This document shows, piece by piece, positions 15,707 through 23,798 of a stretch of DNA of 26,677 nucleotides (position 1 is its first letter; each line of letters starts with the position of its first letter). The notes beneath the pieces were generated by a model. That model saw nothing but the letters and a program-made list of their open reading frames with translations. It had not been told where the DNA came from and ran no database searches. Source of the DNA: Burkholderiales bacterium (GTDB taxonomy: Bacteria; Pseudomonadota; Gammaproteobacteria; Burkholderiales; Burkholderiaceae_C); the NCBI GenBank assembly GCA_011391855.1, contig JAABPT010000485.1, positions 1-26,677 on the forward strand, given 5' to 3'. The translations under genes and the position numbers were made by a program.

Positions 15707-17419
15707 TCAGTCCACTGGCACGTCCAGGCAGATGTCGCCGACCCGGCAACTGCCCACGTGCACGCGGACCGTGCCGCGGCCCTGGGCGAGCAGCGTCACG
15801 AAGCGCTCGTGACCGTTGCCACGGGTCCAGGGCGCGAAGGTGCTCGGCCCGCCGTGCAGGCCGCTGCCCCAACCGTCGAGATGCCCGATCTCGACGACCT
15901 GCTCGGCCGGTGCCAGCAGCGTGACGCCTTCGCCCGTAGCTTTCAGACGCAGCGGCTCCGCATGCGGCAGCGCCTTCGCCGACGGCAGCCCGTGCGTGGC
16001 CAGGTAGCCGCGGTTGACGACGCGCAGCTCGATGCGCGTGTGGCCTTCGCTGCGTTCCTGCCGCACCACCTCCACCGCCACGCGCGGCACCAGCGCGGCC
16101 ACGCGCAGGAACGCCGCGCTCTGCGTGGCACAGGTCTCGGCCAGCCGCTCGTAGGGCGGATTCCAGATACCCACGCGCGGGTCGAAGCCGCCCACCTCCA
16201 CCTCACCGAGCTGTGGGTGCTGCACCTTCTTCCAGGCCTTGAACATGCGGCCACCGTTGTGCTGGCGGTCGAAGGCGGCCAGCGCGCGCATGTCCTGGCG
16301 CGTGAATTTCGAATAGTGGTCGACGAAAGGCTTCTTGCGTTCGATGCCGAGCTGCCGGAACAGGTCCCACAGCTCCACCACATAGGCCAGGGCGCCACGC
16401 TGGTGGTAGGCGTAATCCGACAGGTCGCCGTGCAGCGGCTTGTCGGGTTCGTACAGGAATTCGTGGAAGCCGCTCACGCTGGCGTAGCCGGTGTGCTCGG
16501 TCATCCAGGCCTCGACCTGTTCGAAGATGGCCAGGTCGCCGCGGTCCATCTTGGCGTCGGGCTTGTCGCCGAGCGGACGGATGAGCACGCCGCCGAAGGT
16601 ATGCAGGTTCAGCCACACCATGATGTTGGGGTGGGCGGTGGCGAAGTCGAGCACGGCGCGGGTCTCCGGCGCGCTGCCCGGGTAGTGGCCGGCGCCGGCC
16701 TGCTGCGGCTCGGCCGCCCACTGGTACGGAAAGTTGCGGTTGAAGTCGTACTGGTTGTCGGACAGGAAGTAGGGCGCCGGGATCGCGCGGCCGTTGAAGT
16801 TGGCGATGTGGCCTTCGGGGTAGAGCTTGAAGAACGGTCCCGGGTCCTCGGGTTGGCGCGCCACCATCACCGGCGGGTTGAGGATCTCCCCGCTTTCGCT
16901 GCGCAACTCGACGAGCTCGCCTTCGGGGTCGAGCTTGCGCATGACACCGTCGAGGCCGTCGCCGTCGATATCGGCGCTTTGCCAATGCGCGTGGCCGCGA
17001 TGGCTGCGCTCGTCGACCGGGCTCGAACGAACGTAGCGCCCGCGCTTGAGCACCTGCTCCGCGCCGTCGGGCGAGATGCGTGGCACCACGTAGAAGAGCG
17101 CTTCCTTCAGCGCCTCGGCCATGTGCGCGGGGAACGGCTTGCCGCCCACGTCGAGTGCGCCGCCGTGCACCTTGATCAGGTCCTCGGCGATGGCCAGCGC
17201 CACGCTGGACCCGCAAACCTCGGAAGCGTGCATATTGCCGTCGATCCAGACCGCCGGCCGCGCCCGGTCGGGGTCTCGGCCGATGGTCAGCAGCGGGATC
17301 TCGCGGCCTTCGGCGCTGCGGCCGATCGAACCCAGGCGGGTGATGTCCGGATACCGCGCCGCCCAGGCGGCGAGCTGGTCTTCGATTTCGGCGTGGGCTA
17401 GATATTTCTGTCGGAACAT
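15707..17419 (-). CDS. M14-family zinc carboxypeptidase
   Basis: A 570-aa metallocarboxypeptidase. Zinc ligands are His64 and Glu67 (NMHASEV) and His273 (WLNLHTFGG); the substrate-binding Asn-Arg is in YDFNRNFP (227-229) and the catalytic Glu349 is in AYVVELWDL. The peptidase domain covers about 1-420, followed by a beta-rich C-terminal extension of unknown role. No signal peptide is seen, so it may be cytoplasmic. The ATG at 17419 (MFRQKYLAHAEIED) is chosen over a longer frame that runs through the repeat-containing upstream gap. It may be the first gene of a minus-strand operon with yghU and gst. Confidence 0.92.
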   Translation of the reverse strand: MFRQKYLAHAEIEDQLAAWAARYPDITRLGSIGRSAEGREIPLLTIGRDPDRARPAVWIDGNMHASEVCGSSVALAIAEDLIKVHGGALDVGGKPFPAHMAEALKEALFYVVPRISPDGAEQVLKRGRYVRSSPVDERSHRGHAHWQSADIDGDGLDGVMRKLDPEGELVELRSESGEILNPPVMVARQPEDPGPFFKLYPEGHIANFNGRAIPAPYFLSDNQYDFNRNFPYQWAAEPQQAGAGHYPGSAPETRAVLDFATAHPNIMVWLNLHTFGGVLIRPLGDKPDAKMDRGDLAIFEQVEAWMTEHTGYASVSGFHEFLYEPDKPLHGDLSDYAYHQRGALAYVVELWDLFRQLGIERKKPFVDHYSKFTRQDMRALAAFDRQHNGGRMFKAWKKVQHPQLGEVEVGGFDPRVGIWNPPYERLAETCATQSAAFLRVAALVPRVAVEVVRQERSEGHTRIELRVVNRGYLATHGLPSAKALPHAEPLRLKATGEGVTLLAPAEQVVEIGHLDGWGSGLHGGPSTFAPWTRGNGHERFVTLLAQGRGTVRVHVGSCRVGDICLDVPVD

Positions 17420-17447
17420 GCGGCAGGCCTTGGGTGGGGGGGCGACA

Positions 17448-17493
17448 GGATCGCGATTGGGACAGCGATTGGACAGCGATCTGGATCGCGATT
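17448..17493. repeat. Degenerate short direct repeats between the M14 peptidase and the chalcone-isomerase-like gene
   Basis: GGATCGCGATT occurs at 17448-17458 and again at 17483-17493. Between them are GCGATTGGGACA, GCGATTGGACA and a variant, so the region looks like imperfect 11- to 12-bp units. It lies in the divergent intergenic gap. Confidence 0.6.
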
Positions 17494-17616
17494 CTGACCC
17501 GCCGCGCCGCGGCAGTCGGGCGGGACCCGTTGTCGGCTGCGCGGCGGGCGAATGAACTACATTGCTCGACGGCGAGGCTGCGTCGCGGCCTGCACTGCAA
17601 GAAGGAGACACAGAGC

Positions 17617-18180
17617 ATGAGACATCGTTGGTTGTTGACAGGGGTCACGCTGCTCGCGCTGGCCGTGCCGGCGCTGGCCGCCGAGGTCGCGGGCGTGAAG
17701 CTGCAGGAAACCGCCAGCGTCGGCGGCAAGGAGCTGGTGCTGAACGGTGCCGGCGTGCGCACGCGGATGGTGTTCAAGGTGTACGTGGCAGCGCTTTACC
17801 TGCCGGCGAAGGCTGCCGATTTGCCGGCGGCGCTGGCACAGAGCACGCGACGCGTGCAGATGACGCTGCTGCGCAATGTCGGTGCCGACGACCTGGTCGG
17901 TGCCCTGGTCGACGGCATGACGGCCAACAACTCGGCGCAAGAGATGGCGGCGGTGAAGGCACAGACCGACCAGCTGGTGTCGATCATGAAGTCGATCGGC
18001 GAGGCCAAAACGGGCGACGTGGTGGCGCTGGACTTCGCCGACGGCGAGACGCGCGTGGGCCACAACGGCAAGGCCATCGGCGCCATCGCGGGTGCACCGT
18101 TCAACGACGCCTTGCTGAAGATCTGGCTCGGCGACAAGCCAGTGCAGGCCGATTTGAAGAAGGCGATGCTGGGCGGTTGA
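17617..18180 (+). CDS. Secreted chalcone-isomerase-like protein
   Basis: A 187-aa protein with a signal peptide (LLALAVPALA, cleavage near residue 21-22) and a chalcone-isomerase-like fold: AGVKLQETASVGGKELVLNGAG, RTRMVFKVYVAALYLP and the late FNDALLKIWLGDKPVQADLKKAMLG. Bacterial members of this family are periplasmic, of unknown function, and not known to act on chalcones. AAGGAGA precedes the ATG at 17617. It stands alone, divergent from the M14 gene, with no strong terminator seen downstream. Confidence 0.93.
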   Translation: MRHRWLLTGVTLLALAVPALAAEVAGVKLQETASVGGKELVLNGAGVRTRMVFKVYVAALYLPAKAADLPAALAQSTRRVQMTLLRNVGADDLVGALVDGMTANNSAQEMAAVKAQTDQLVSIMKSIGEAKTGDVVALDFADGETRVGHNGKAIGAIAGAPFNDALLKIWLGDKPVQADLKKAMLGG

Positions 18181-18259
18181 GGCTTCTCGCCAGGCCTGAC
18201 TTCCCCGCCGATCGCAAGCGCGAACGCCGGCGACAGCCCCAGGTGCGGCCGCGCGCACA

Positions 18260-18442
18260 TCAAATCCGGCGGATCAGCTCGGCGCAGGCGGCGAGACCGG
18301 GACCACCTTCTATGTCGTATTTGCGATCCGACAACGTGCCGGCGAGGTGGCACAGGTCATACTGGACCAGCCGCGCCAGCGCTCCGTCCGGGCCTGCGCA
18401 CCGGTCGAAGCGGCGGACTGCGCATGATTGCGTGTGCGGCTT
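18260..18442 (-). pseudogene. Relic of a HipA-family kinase gene (60 codons)
   Basis: The minus-strand frame between a TAG (18443-18445) and a TGA (18260-18262) encodes 60 residues with strong HipA character: AVRRFDRC..., then LVQYDLCHLAG and DRKYDIEGGPGLAACAELI. These correspond to the RFDR / EDLCQ-LG / KYE-GGP blocks of classical HipA C-terminal domains. No start codon or catalytic blocks remain, so this is a decayed fragment. It differs from the intact HipA-like kinase at 3584-4858, which lacks the DLC..KY..GGP pattern. The rest of the gap 18181-18592 shows no other gene. Confidence 0.6.
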
Positions 18443-18592
18443 CTAGAACACCTGGGCCGCCGGCAGCCTACAGTGGGCCGCGGCACGCATGACGATTGTC
18501 TCGTTGGCGGGTGAGTGCCACACCTCGAGCGATAGAAGAGCAACGGGTGTTGGATCCCGTTCGCGTTGCCGCCGGGCGGCGGAGGCAGGGGC

Positions 18593-18838
18593 TCAGCGCG
18601 TGCCCGCGCCGGGCGGCTGGGCGGGGGGATCCCCGATGGGTGGCCGGTCGGGCTGCGGCGGGATGATCGGCGGATCCATCGGTTCCGGCGGTCTGATGGG
18701 CGCGTCGCCGGGAAGCGGCGGGTCGACCACCGGCCGGGCCGGATCGGGAGTCACCGGCGTGGGCGGGATGGGCATCTCGCCTGGCTCGACCGGCATGTGC
18801 GCCTGGCGGGCCGTTGCGGTCATTGGTGCAGAGGTCAT
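18593..18838 (-). CDS. Proline-rich 81-aa hypothetical protein
   Basis: Starts MTSAPMTATARQAHMP and has 28 prolines in 81 residues, with a run of PxxP-like motifs (PIPPTPVTPDPARP, DPPIIPPQPDRPP) ending PPGAGTR. There is no signal peptide, cysteine or transmembrane segment. GGAG lies 5 nt before the ATG at 18838, a good ribosome site, which with the low-complexity but frame-specific proline pattern supports translation. Similar short Pro-rich proteins occur in Burkholderiales, but I know no function. It is transcribed in the same direction as the LysR gene upstream, 140 bp away; that gap contains a TGAGACC/GGTCTCA inverted repeat (18911-18950). Confidence 0.6.
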   Translation of the reverse strand: MTSAPMTATARQAHMPVEPGEMPIPPTPVTPDPARPVVDPPLPGDAPIRPPEPMDPPIIPPQPDRPPIGDPPAQPPGAGTR

Positions 18839-18978
18839 GATTTCTCCGGGACGCATGAGTGTAGGCCGGCAGCGTCGGTGCCAACGTACGAAGCGCGGCG
18901 CATCCAGTCTTGAGACCTGCGGTCTGAGTGTGCGGTGACGTTCGGTCTCATCGAGCGCCGCCACACGACCCTGCCGAC

Positions 18979-19896
18979 TCAGCGCGTCTCCAGCTGCGGA
19001 CCCAGCCGACGCAGCAGCAGGGCATGGGCCCAGTCCATGAAGGCCTGGACGCGCGCTGCGCGTTTGCGGGTGGTGGGTGTGACCAGGTGCAGCGGCAGCG
19101 ACGGGCACTGCCAGCCCGGCAGCACCCGCACGAGCGCACCGCTGGCCAGGTGATGGCTGGCCACGAACTCCGCCAGAACAATGATGCCCAGGCCGTCCAG
19201 GCCGGCGCTCAGTGCCGCGGCACTGTCAGTGGTGACGAAGCGCGCCGGCACATCGAGCTCGGTCTGGCGGCCCTCGCGGATCAATGTCACGGGCCGCAAC
19301 TTGCCGGTGGACGCCAGCACATAGCCGACCTGGTGATGCCCGACCAGTTGATCCGGGGTGTCGGGCAGGCCGTGCCGGTCGATGTAGTGCGGCGCCGCGC
19401 ACATTACGAAGCGCAGGTCGCCGACACGCCGTGCCGACAAGCGTGAGTCGGGGAGCGGTCCACCGCGCAGTGCACAGTCGACCCCGGCCTGCACCAGATC
19501 GACGGCCCGGTCGGTGCAGCCGAGTTCCAGCGTGATCTTCGGGTAGCGCTCCAGGAAGCCGCGGATCTCGGGTGCGAAGACGAGACGGCCCATGGCCACC
19601 GGCACGTCCACGCGAAGGTGCCCGGCCGGCGCACTCGTGCCCTTGCGCAGCTGGGTCTCCATCTCGTCCACCTGCTGCAGGATCGACATGGCGTGCTGGT
19701 AGTAGACCAGCCCCTCCTCAGTCGGCGCGACCGCGCGGGTCGTGCGCGTCAGCAACCGCGCGCCAAGCTTGTCTTCGAGCTGCTGTACGTGCTGGCTGGC
19801 GGTGGCCTTGTGCAGGTTCAGCTGCACGGCGGCCCGGGTGTAACTGCGGCTCTCCACCACCTGGACGAACGTGCGCATTGCGTCGAGTCGGTCCAT
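18979..19896 (-). CDS. LysR-family transcriptional regulator
   Basis: A 305-aa LysR regulator. The N-terminal winged helix-turn-helix (MRTFVQVVESRSYTRAAVQLNLHKATASQHVQQLEDKLGARLLTR..., about residues 7-60) is followed by a periplasmic-binding-protein-like effector domain (LRVDVPVAMGRLVFAPEIRGF to the end). It resembles the CrgA/AaeR-like branch. The inducer is unknown. It diverges from a small membrane-protein gene, and a palindrome in the gap is the likely binding site, so that neighbour is the likely target. ATG at 19896 (MDRLDAMRTF). Confidence 0.94.
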   Translation of the reverse strand: MDRLDAMRTFVQVVESRSYTRAAVQLNLHKATASQHVQQLEDKLGARLLTRTTRAVAPTEEGLVYYQHAMSILQQVDEMETQLRKGTSAPAGHLRVDVPVAMGRLVFAPEIRGFLERYPKITLELGCTDRAVDLVQAGVDCALRGGPLPDSRLSARRVGDLRFVMCAAPHYIDRHGLPDTPDQLVGHHQVGYVLASTGKLRPVTLIREGRQTELDVPARFVTTDSAAALSAGLDGLGIIVLAEFVASHHLASGALVRVLPGWQCPSLPLHLVTPTTRKRAARVQAFMDWAHALLLRRLGPQLETR

Positions 19897-19921
19897 CGGC
19901 AGCTCCGATCTTGTAATGCAT

Positions 19922-19954
19922 CGATTGTCGGCGATCGCCCAACAATCTGTCGGC
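19922..19954. promoter_or_regulatory. Candidate LysR operator in the divergent gap
   Basis: GATTGT (19922-19927) and ACAATC (19941-19946) form a perfect inverted repeat with a 13-bp spacer, as expected for a LysR recognition site. The octamer TGTCGGCG is repeated at 19925-19932 and 19947-19954, 22 bp apart (two helical turns), which would suit a second half-site. It lies between the lysR start and the membrane-protein start. Confidence 0.55.
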
Positions 19955-20028
19955 GCCAGCGGGCTATGCGGCCCCCGTGATCGTTCCTACAGTGAAGGCG
20001 AGCGTTCGACCCACCTGAAAGGACCGTC

Positions 20029-20496
20029 ATGCCCAAGCGCGCCCATCTCGTCGCGGGAATCCTCGCCCCGCTGTGCATTGCAACCTTCTTCCTGTCCACC
20101 GTCCTTGTCGAGCTGTTCGGCTCGCACGACGCCGTGGCACGGCTGAAGTCCCTCATCGTGGCGCCCGGGTTGTGGATCCTGATCCCGGCCATCGCTGCCG
20201 CCGGCGGCAGCGGGATGCTTCTGTCGAGGTCCCGCAAGGGCCGTCTGGTGGAGTCGAAGAAGAAGCGCATGCCCTTCATCGCCGCCAACGGCCTGCTGGT
20301 GCTCGTGCCCTGCGCCATCGTGCTGAACCGCTGGGCGTCGGCCGGCAGTTTCGATGCCGCCTTCTATGCGGTGCAGGCGATCGAGCTGGCCGCCGGTGCC
20401 GTCAACCTCACGCTGATGGGCCTCAACGTCCGCGACGGGCTGCGAATGAGTGGTCGGCTGCGGCACAGCCCGCCGAGCGTGACGAAAACCCACTGA
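20029..20496 (+). CDS. Small integral membrane protein, divergent from lysR
   Basis: A 155-aa protein with four hydrophobic segments at about 8-30, 42-65, 82-103 and 110-135, joined by a basic loop (SRSRKGRLVESKKKR). It is a predicted inner-membrane protein with a charged C-terminal tail. I do not recognise a functional family; similar small four-helix proteins are found next to LysR genes. AAAGGA precedes the ATG at 20029. Probably regulated by the divergent LysR protein through the palindrome at 19922-19946. Confidence 0.8.
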   Translation: MPKRAHLVAGILAPLCIATFFLSTVLVELFGSHDAVARLKSLIVAPGLWILIPAIAAAGGSGMLLSRSRKGRLVESKKKRMPFIAANGLLVLVPCAIVLNRWASAGSFDAAFYAVQAIELAAGAVNLTLMGLNVRDGLRMSGRLRHSPPSVTKTH

Positions 20497-20858
20497 CCGG
20501 CACGTTGCATCGGCGTTGCAGATGCCAGGTCCTTCAGTTGCTGCCAGTGCCACTCACAAGTGGACACGTGCGCACATTTCCAAGCCGGGCGATCGCTTTG
20601 CGTACTGCTCCGAATTCTGCACCTGAACTTCGAGTGCGAAGCCAAGTGCCCGTCGTGTCTTTACATTTCGTGGGCCTCGCACGGAAAGCCCCACAGCGCA
20701 ACCCACATGTCGAGCATGCAGTGACGCGCTGTGACCGGTTGTCGGCTCTTCTCGCAGCAGCATGAATGTAGCCTGCGTCGCTGGTTGCACGCATCTCCCG
20801 CCGCACTTCATTTGGACCAGGTGTCCCAGACCGGCTACTCGCCACATCACGCAGTCGG
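20497..20858. other. Intergenic stretch without a supported gene
   Basis: About 360 bp after the membrane-protein gene. Open frames on both strands are interrupted and lack ribosome sites. One short plus-strand frame (about 20620-20730) holds CEAKCPSCLY, reminiscent of a zinc knuckle, but it ends at a stop and matches nothing I can name. Composition is a little less GC-rich than neighbouring genes, consistent with relic DNA. Confidence 0.5.
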
Positions 20859-20999
20859 CCAGTAGCCGAAGTTCACTTCCGGCAGGTTCAGGGTGAGCTG
20901 AAACTGATGGCGGCCAACCCATGAGGGCCTACCATCGAGAGGAGCATCGCGCACTTGGGGCAGCAGCCGCAGCCGCGGCCCAGGGCGACGGAGCGTTCA
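20859..20999 (+). pseudogene. Relic: C-terminal piece of an IS91-like transposase, copy 1
   Basis: The plus-strand frame reads VQGELKLMAANP, a TGA stop at 20922-20924, then GPTIERSIAHLGQQPQPRPRA. This is the end of IS91-family (Y2, zinc-binding) transposases, which typically read LxLIAAIEDPxVIERILxHLGL...PPRAPAR with the same six-residue spacing between the AA and IER blocks. It is interrupted by the stop and has no 5' part. The 3' side overlaps or abuts the end of the epoxide-hydrolase gene. Same orientation as copy 2 near 23.9 kb. Confidence 0.65.
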
Positions 21000-21030
21000 G
21001 AGCTCGCCTGCCCCCGGCCGCGGGTCACGG

Positions 21031-21990
21031 TCACAGGCCGCGCAGGAACTCGATCAGCAACGCGTTGACCTCGGCCGCGCGCTCGCGCTGCACCCAGTGC
21101 CCCGCGCCGGCCAGGACATGGCTGCCGCGCAGGCCGGGCAGACTTCGGTCGAAGCGGGCCACGGCGGCGGCAGAGGCCGGCATCCGCATCACGTCGTCGC
21201 GGTCGCCGGCGATGAACAGCGACGGCTGGCGGATGGGCGCACCGCGCCACGGCGCCAGCAGTTCCGGCCCCGAGCGAAGGGCGCGGTACCAGTTCAGCCC
21301 GCCGCGGAAGCCGGTGCGCCGGAACTCGGTCGTAGCGTAGGCCAGGTCATCGGCATCGACCCAGGCCGGCAGGACCGCCGGGTCCTCGGTGTTGTGCAGG
21401 AAACCCTTGCTGGGCTCGAGCACCGTCGCCACGCCGCCCCTGCCATCGCCCGACAGGCTGTAGGTGATGCGGCGCAGGCTGGCCGTGACGTCGGCCTCGA
21501 GCTCCGCCTCGGCCACACCGGGCGTCTGGAAATACTGCATGTAGAAGGTCGTGATGCCCTGGCTCTCGAGCGCCGTAAGCAGGTCCACCGGCCCGGGCGG
21601 CGAATAGGGCACGCTCAGCCCGGCCACGGCGCGAAAGACATCCGGGCGCAGCAGCGCTGCATGCCACGCCGCGGGCGCGCCCCAGTCGTGGCCGACCACG
21701 ACGGCCTGCTCCTCGCCCAGCGCCCGCACCAGCGCCACCAGGTCGCCCACGTGGTGCAGCATCGTGTATTGCGCGGGGTCGGCGGGCGCATCGGTGCCGC
21801 CATAGCCGCGCATGTCGGGCGCCGCGGCCCGGAAGCCCGCCGACGCCAGCGCGGCCATCTGCGCCCGCCAAGAACACCAGAGCTCGGGGAAGCCATGACA
21901 CAGCAGCACCAGTGGCCCGCTGCCCTGCGTGGCGACGCGCATGCGCAGCGCGCCGGCCTGCAGCGTCTGAACCGCGGGGCCCGCGCTCAC
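21031..21990 (-). CDS. Alpha/beta hydrolase, soluble epoxide hydrolase-like
   Basis: A 319-aa alpha/beta hydrolase. The oxyanion motif HGFPE (32-36), DMRGYGGT, the nucleophile elbow GHDWGAP with Asp102 and the late histidine in GAGHWVQ give the catalytic set of epoxide hydrolases and haloalkane dehalogenases. HGFPE plus lid tyrosines (FYMQYF, LNWYR) favour an epoxide hydrolase, which opens epoxides to diols. GTG at 21990 is the start, overlapping the stop of the upstream FAD protein as GTGA, so the two are translationally coupled. This suggests the oxidoreductase product feeds the hydrolase, although the substrate is unknown. Confidence 0.9.
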   Translation of the reverse strand: MSAGPAVQTLQAGALRMRVATQGSGPLVLLCHGFPELWCSWRAQMAALASAGFRAAAPDMRGYGGTDAPADPAQYTMLHHVGDLVALVRALGEEQAVVVGHDWGAPAAWHAALLRPDVFRAVAGLSVPYSPPGPVDLLTALESQGITTFYMQYFQTPGVAEAELEADVTASLRRITYSLSGDGRGGVATVLEPSKGFLHNTEDPAVLPAWVDADDLAYATTEFRRTGFRGGLNWYRALRSGPELLAPWRGAPIRQPSLFIAGDRDDVMRMPASAAAVARFDRSLPGLRGSHVLAGAGHWVQRERAAEVNALLIEFLRGL

Positions 21991-23402
21991 GACGGCATCG
22001 CCAGCAAGGCCGGCAAGCGTGCAGCAGCTTCGCCGGCCTTCACGCCCGTCTGGTGCAGCAGCGCCATGCGCGCCTTGTCTTCGGGCGAGAGTCCTCGCGC
22101 CATCACGGCCTGGCCGTTCAGGCGGCACTTCATCAGCCAGGCGTTCAGCGCCGGGTGCTGGCGCCAGCGCGCCGCGTTGGCCAGCGAGACGGCCCACATG
22201 CGCATCCAGTCCCGCGGCACCTCGGGGCTGGGCACGACGGCGCACAGCGCGTTGCGCGCGGCGTCATCCTCGACATGGCTCTCGACGAAAGCGATCAGCG
22301 CGGCGCTGAACAGCGGCTGGCAGAAGCGCACCATGAACAGGTTGATGCGCGCGCCATCGAACACCGGCAGCCCTGGCAGCGGCTGGATCGCGCTGGCGCT
22401 GCAGTCGACGTACAGCGTATCCGGATTCGCCGGCAATTCCCCCTGGTCGAGCACGATGCGCGTCGGCTCGATGGCCTGCAGCCGGCCCAGGCGCACCACT
22501 TCGGCAATACCGCGCAACATGTCGAGTTCGTCGCGCGAGACCGTGCAGCAGCGGTAGGTCGTGGGCTCGACCTTGGGATCCAGCCGCAACAGCGCACCCT
22601 TGGCCTCGAGTCGCGCGAACAGGTCTGCAGGCGTTGCCGCTTCGGCGATCGCGCCGAACTGATCCAGCGAGTAGCCCATGTTTCGCTCGAAGTTTTCCAG
22701 GCCCGGCTGGAAGTTCGCACGGTCCAGGAACCAGGCGTCGCGCGGCATGATCCAGCGGATGCGCGAGGGCGCGACACCGTGGGCCAACAGCCACAGGCAG
22801 GCGTCGATGCCGGTCTTTCCCGACCCGACGATGGTGTAGTGAGCGTAGGGCCGGCGCAGCGCGGCCAGCTCGTTGATCGGGATGCAGTCCACGCCGGGCG
22901 CCACCGTGTAGCGCGGCGCGTGGGTTGCAGGCACCTCGGTGCGCGCATGCGTGCCGTCGACCACCTTGCGTCGCACTTGTACCGTCTGCACCTCCCCACT
23001 CACCACCGATGCGAGCCGGTGCGTGCCGTCAGGGCCTGCCTGGTAGTCGGTCATCGGCAGCCAGCGCACGCGGCCTGACGGCAGGAAGCGCTGCTGCATC
23101 ACCTGATCGAAGTGCGCCAGAACCTCTGCGCCCGAGGCCATGCTGTACAGGCCGGCGTTCAGGCCGACCTTGTCCTTCTCGCCGCTGGCCAGTTCGCGCG
23201 AGGCCACGCCGTACCACGCCGAGGGCTGGTGGACCCGCACCCAAGGGTAGGCGTGGTTCCAGTGCCCGCCGGGGCGGTGCAGGCGGTCCACCATCAGCAC
23301 CGAGGCATCAGGCTGTTCGTCCAGCAAGGTGTCGACGAAGGCCATCGCCGTGGCGCCCGTGCCGATGACGAGGTAGTCGGTTTCGAGCGGCGTGCTGTTC
23401 AT
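21987..23402 (-). CDS. FAD/NAD(P)-binding oxidoreductase (monooxygenase-like)
   Basis: A 471-aa protein with two dinucleotide-binding motifs: an FAD site at the N-terminus (DYLVIGTGATAMAF, residues 9-22) and a second Rossmann motif (YTIVGSGKTGIDA, 189-201) for NAD(P)H. Between them GGHWNHAYPWVRVHQPS resembles the GG-W...YPG-R-D-PS block of flavin-containing and Baeyer-Villiger monooxygenases, but the standard fingerprint is not exact, so the reaction is uncertain. No signal peptide. The ATG is at 23402 (MNSTPLETDY). First gene of a two-gene unit with the epoxide-hydrolase-like protein; both sit between two transposase relics. Confidence 0.85.
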   Translation of the reverse strand: MNSTPLETDYLVIGTGATAMAFVDTLLDEQPDASVLMVDRLHRPGGHWNHAYPWVRVHQPSAWYGVASRELASGEKDKVGLNAGLYSMASGAEVLAHFDQVMQQRFLPSGRVRWLPMTDYQAGPDGTHRLASVVSGEVQTVQVRRKVVDGTHARTEVPATHAPRYTVAPGVDCIPINELAALRRPYAHYTIVGSGKTGIDACLWLLAHGVAPSRIRWIMPRDAWFLDRANFQPGLENFERNMGYSLDQFGAIAEAATPADLFARLEAKGALLRLDPKVEPTTYRCCTVSRDELDMLRGIAEVVRLGRLQAIEPTRIVLDQGELPANPDTLYVDCSASAIQPLPGLPVFDGARINLFMVRFCQPLFSAALIAFVESHVEDDAARNALCAVVPSPEVPRDWMRMWAVSLANAARWRQHPALNAWLMKCRLNGQAVMARGLSPEDKARMALLHQTGVKAGEAAARLPALLAMPS

Positions 23403-23627
23403 GGTTTGATCGGCGCCTGGCGCGCTGGGCGGTGAAGCGCACATGTTTCCACGCCTGGCGAGGCCCGGCTATCCGGGTGAACGACATCCACAGGGTGCCC
23501 CTGCGGGGAGCGATGCGCGAGACACCCGCGCGAGCAACCGGGTTGAGGCAGCCCTTCTGCGCAGTTGGTAGTCCGGTACGGGTGGATGGTGAGGTCAGCG
23601 CCTAGAGGACCAGCCGTTCAACCCCAA

Positions 23628-23755
23628 TCAGATCGACTGGCCGCTATCGGCGTCGACCTTGAAATGGTAGTCCCGGCCAACTCCAGTCATCCGGTTGGCA
23701 AGAAATTTGCCATGCCAACGACCGGTTCCGTTTAGGTTTAGTCCTCTTGGCTCAT
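23628..23755 (-). pseudogene. Small C-terminal relic of an unknown gene
   Basis: The minus strand ends in a TGA at 23628-23630 after an open frame reading ...GTGRWHGKFLANRM and TGVGRDYHFKVDADSGQSI. It reads like a natural C-terminus and has no start. The region 23403-23627 upstream of the FAD gene holds nothing else I can support. Low confidence; family unknown. Confidence 0.3.
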
Positions 23756-23798
23756 GTCGGCCATTCGCCGCCATTCACGGCCAGCAGCTTCGCGGGGG

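Noticed and set aside
14747..17401. An 884-codon open frame on the plus strand
   Set aside because: It is antisense to the yghU and M14 peptidase genes, which have clear motifs. High GC removes stop codons from the opposite strand, and the protein has no recognisable domain.
19929..19938. GGCGATCGCC palindrome resembling the cyanobacterial HIP1 octamer
   Set aside because: A single occurrence in a GC-rich genome, half a base off the centre of the LysR inverted repeat; best treated as part of the operator or chance.
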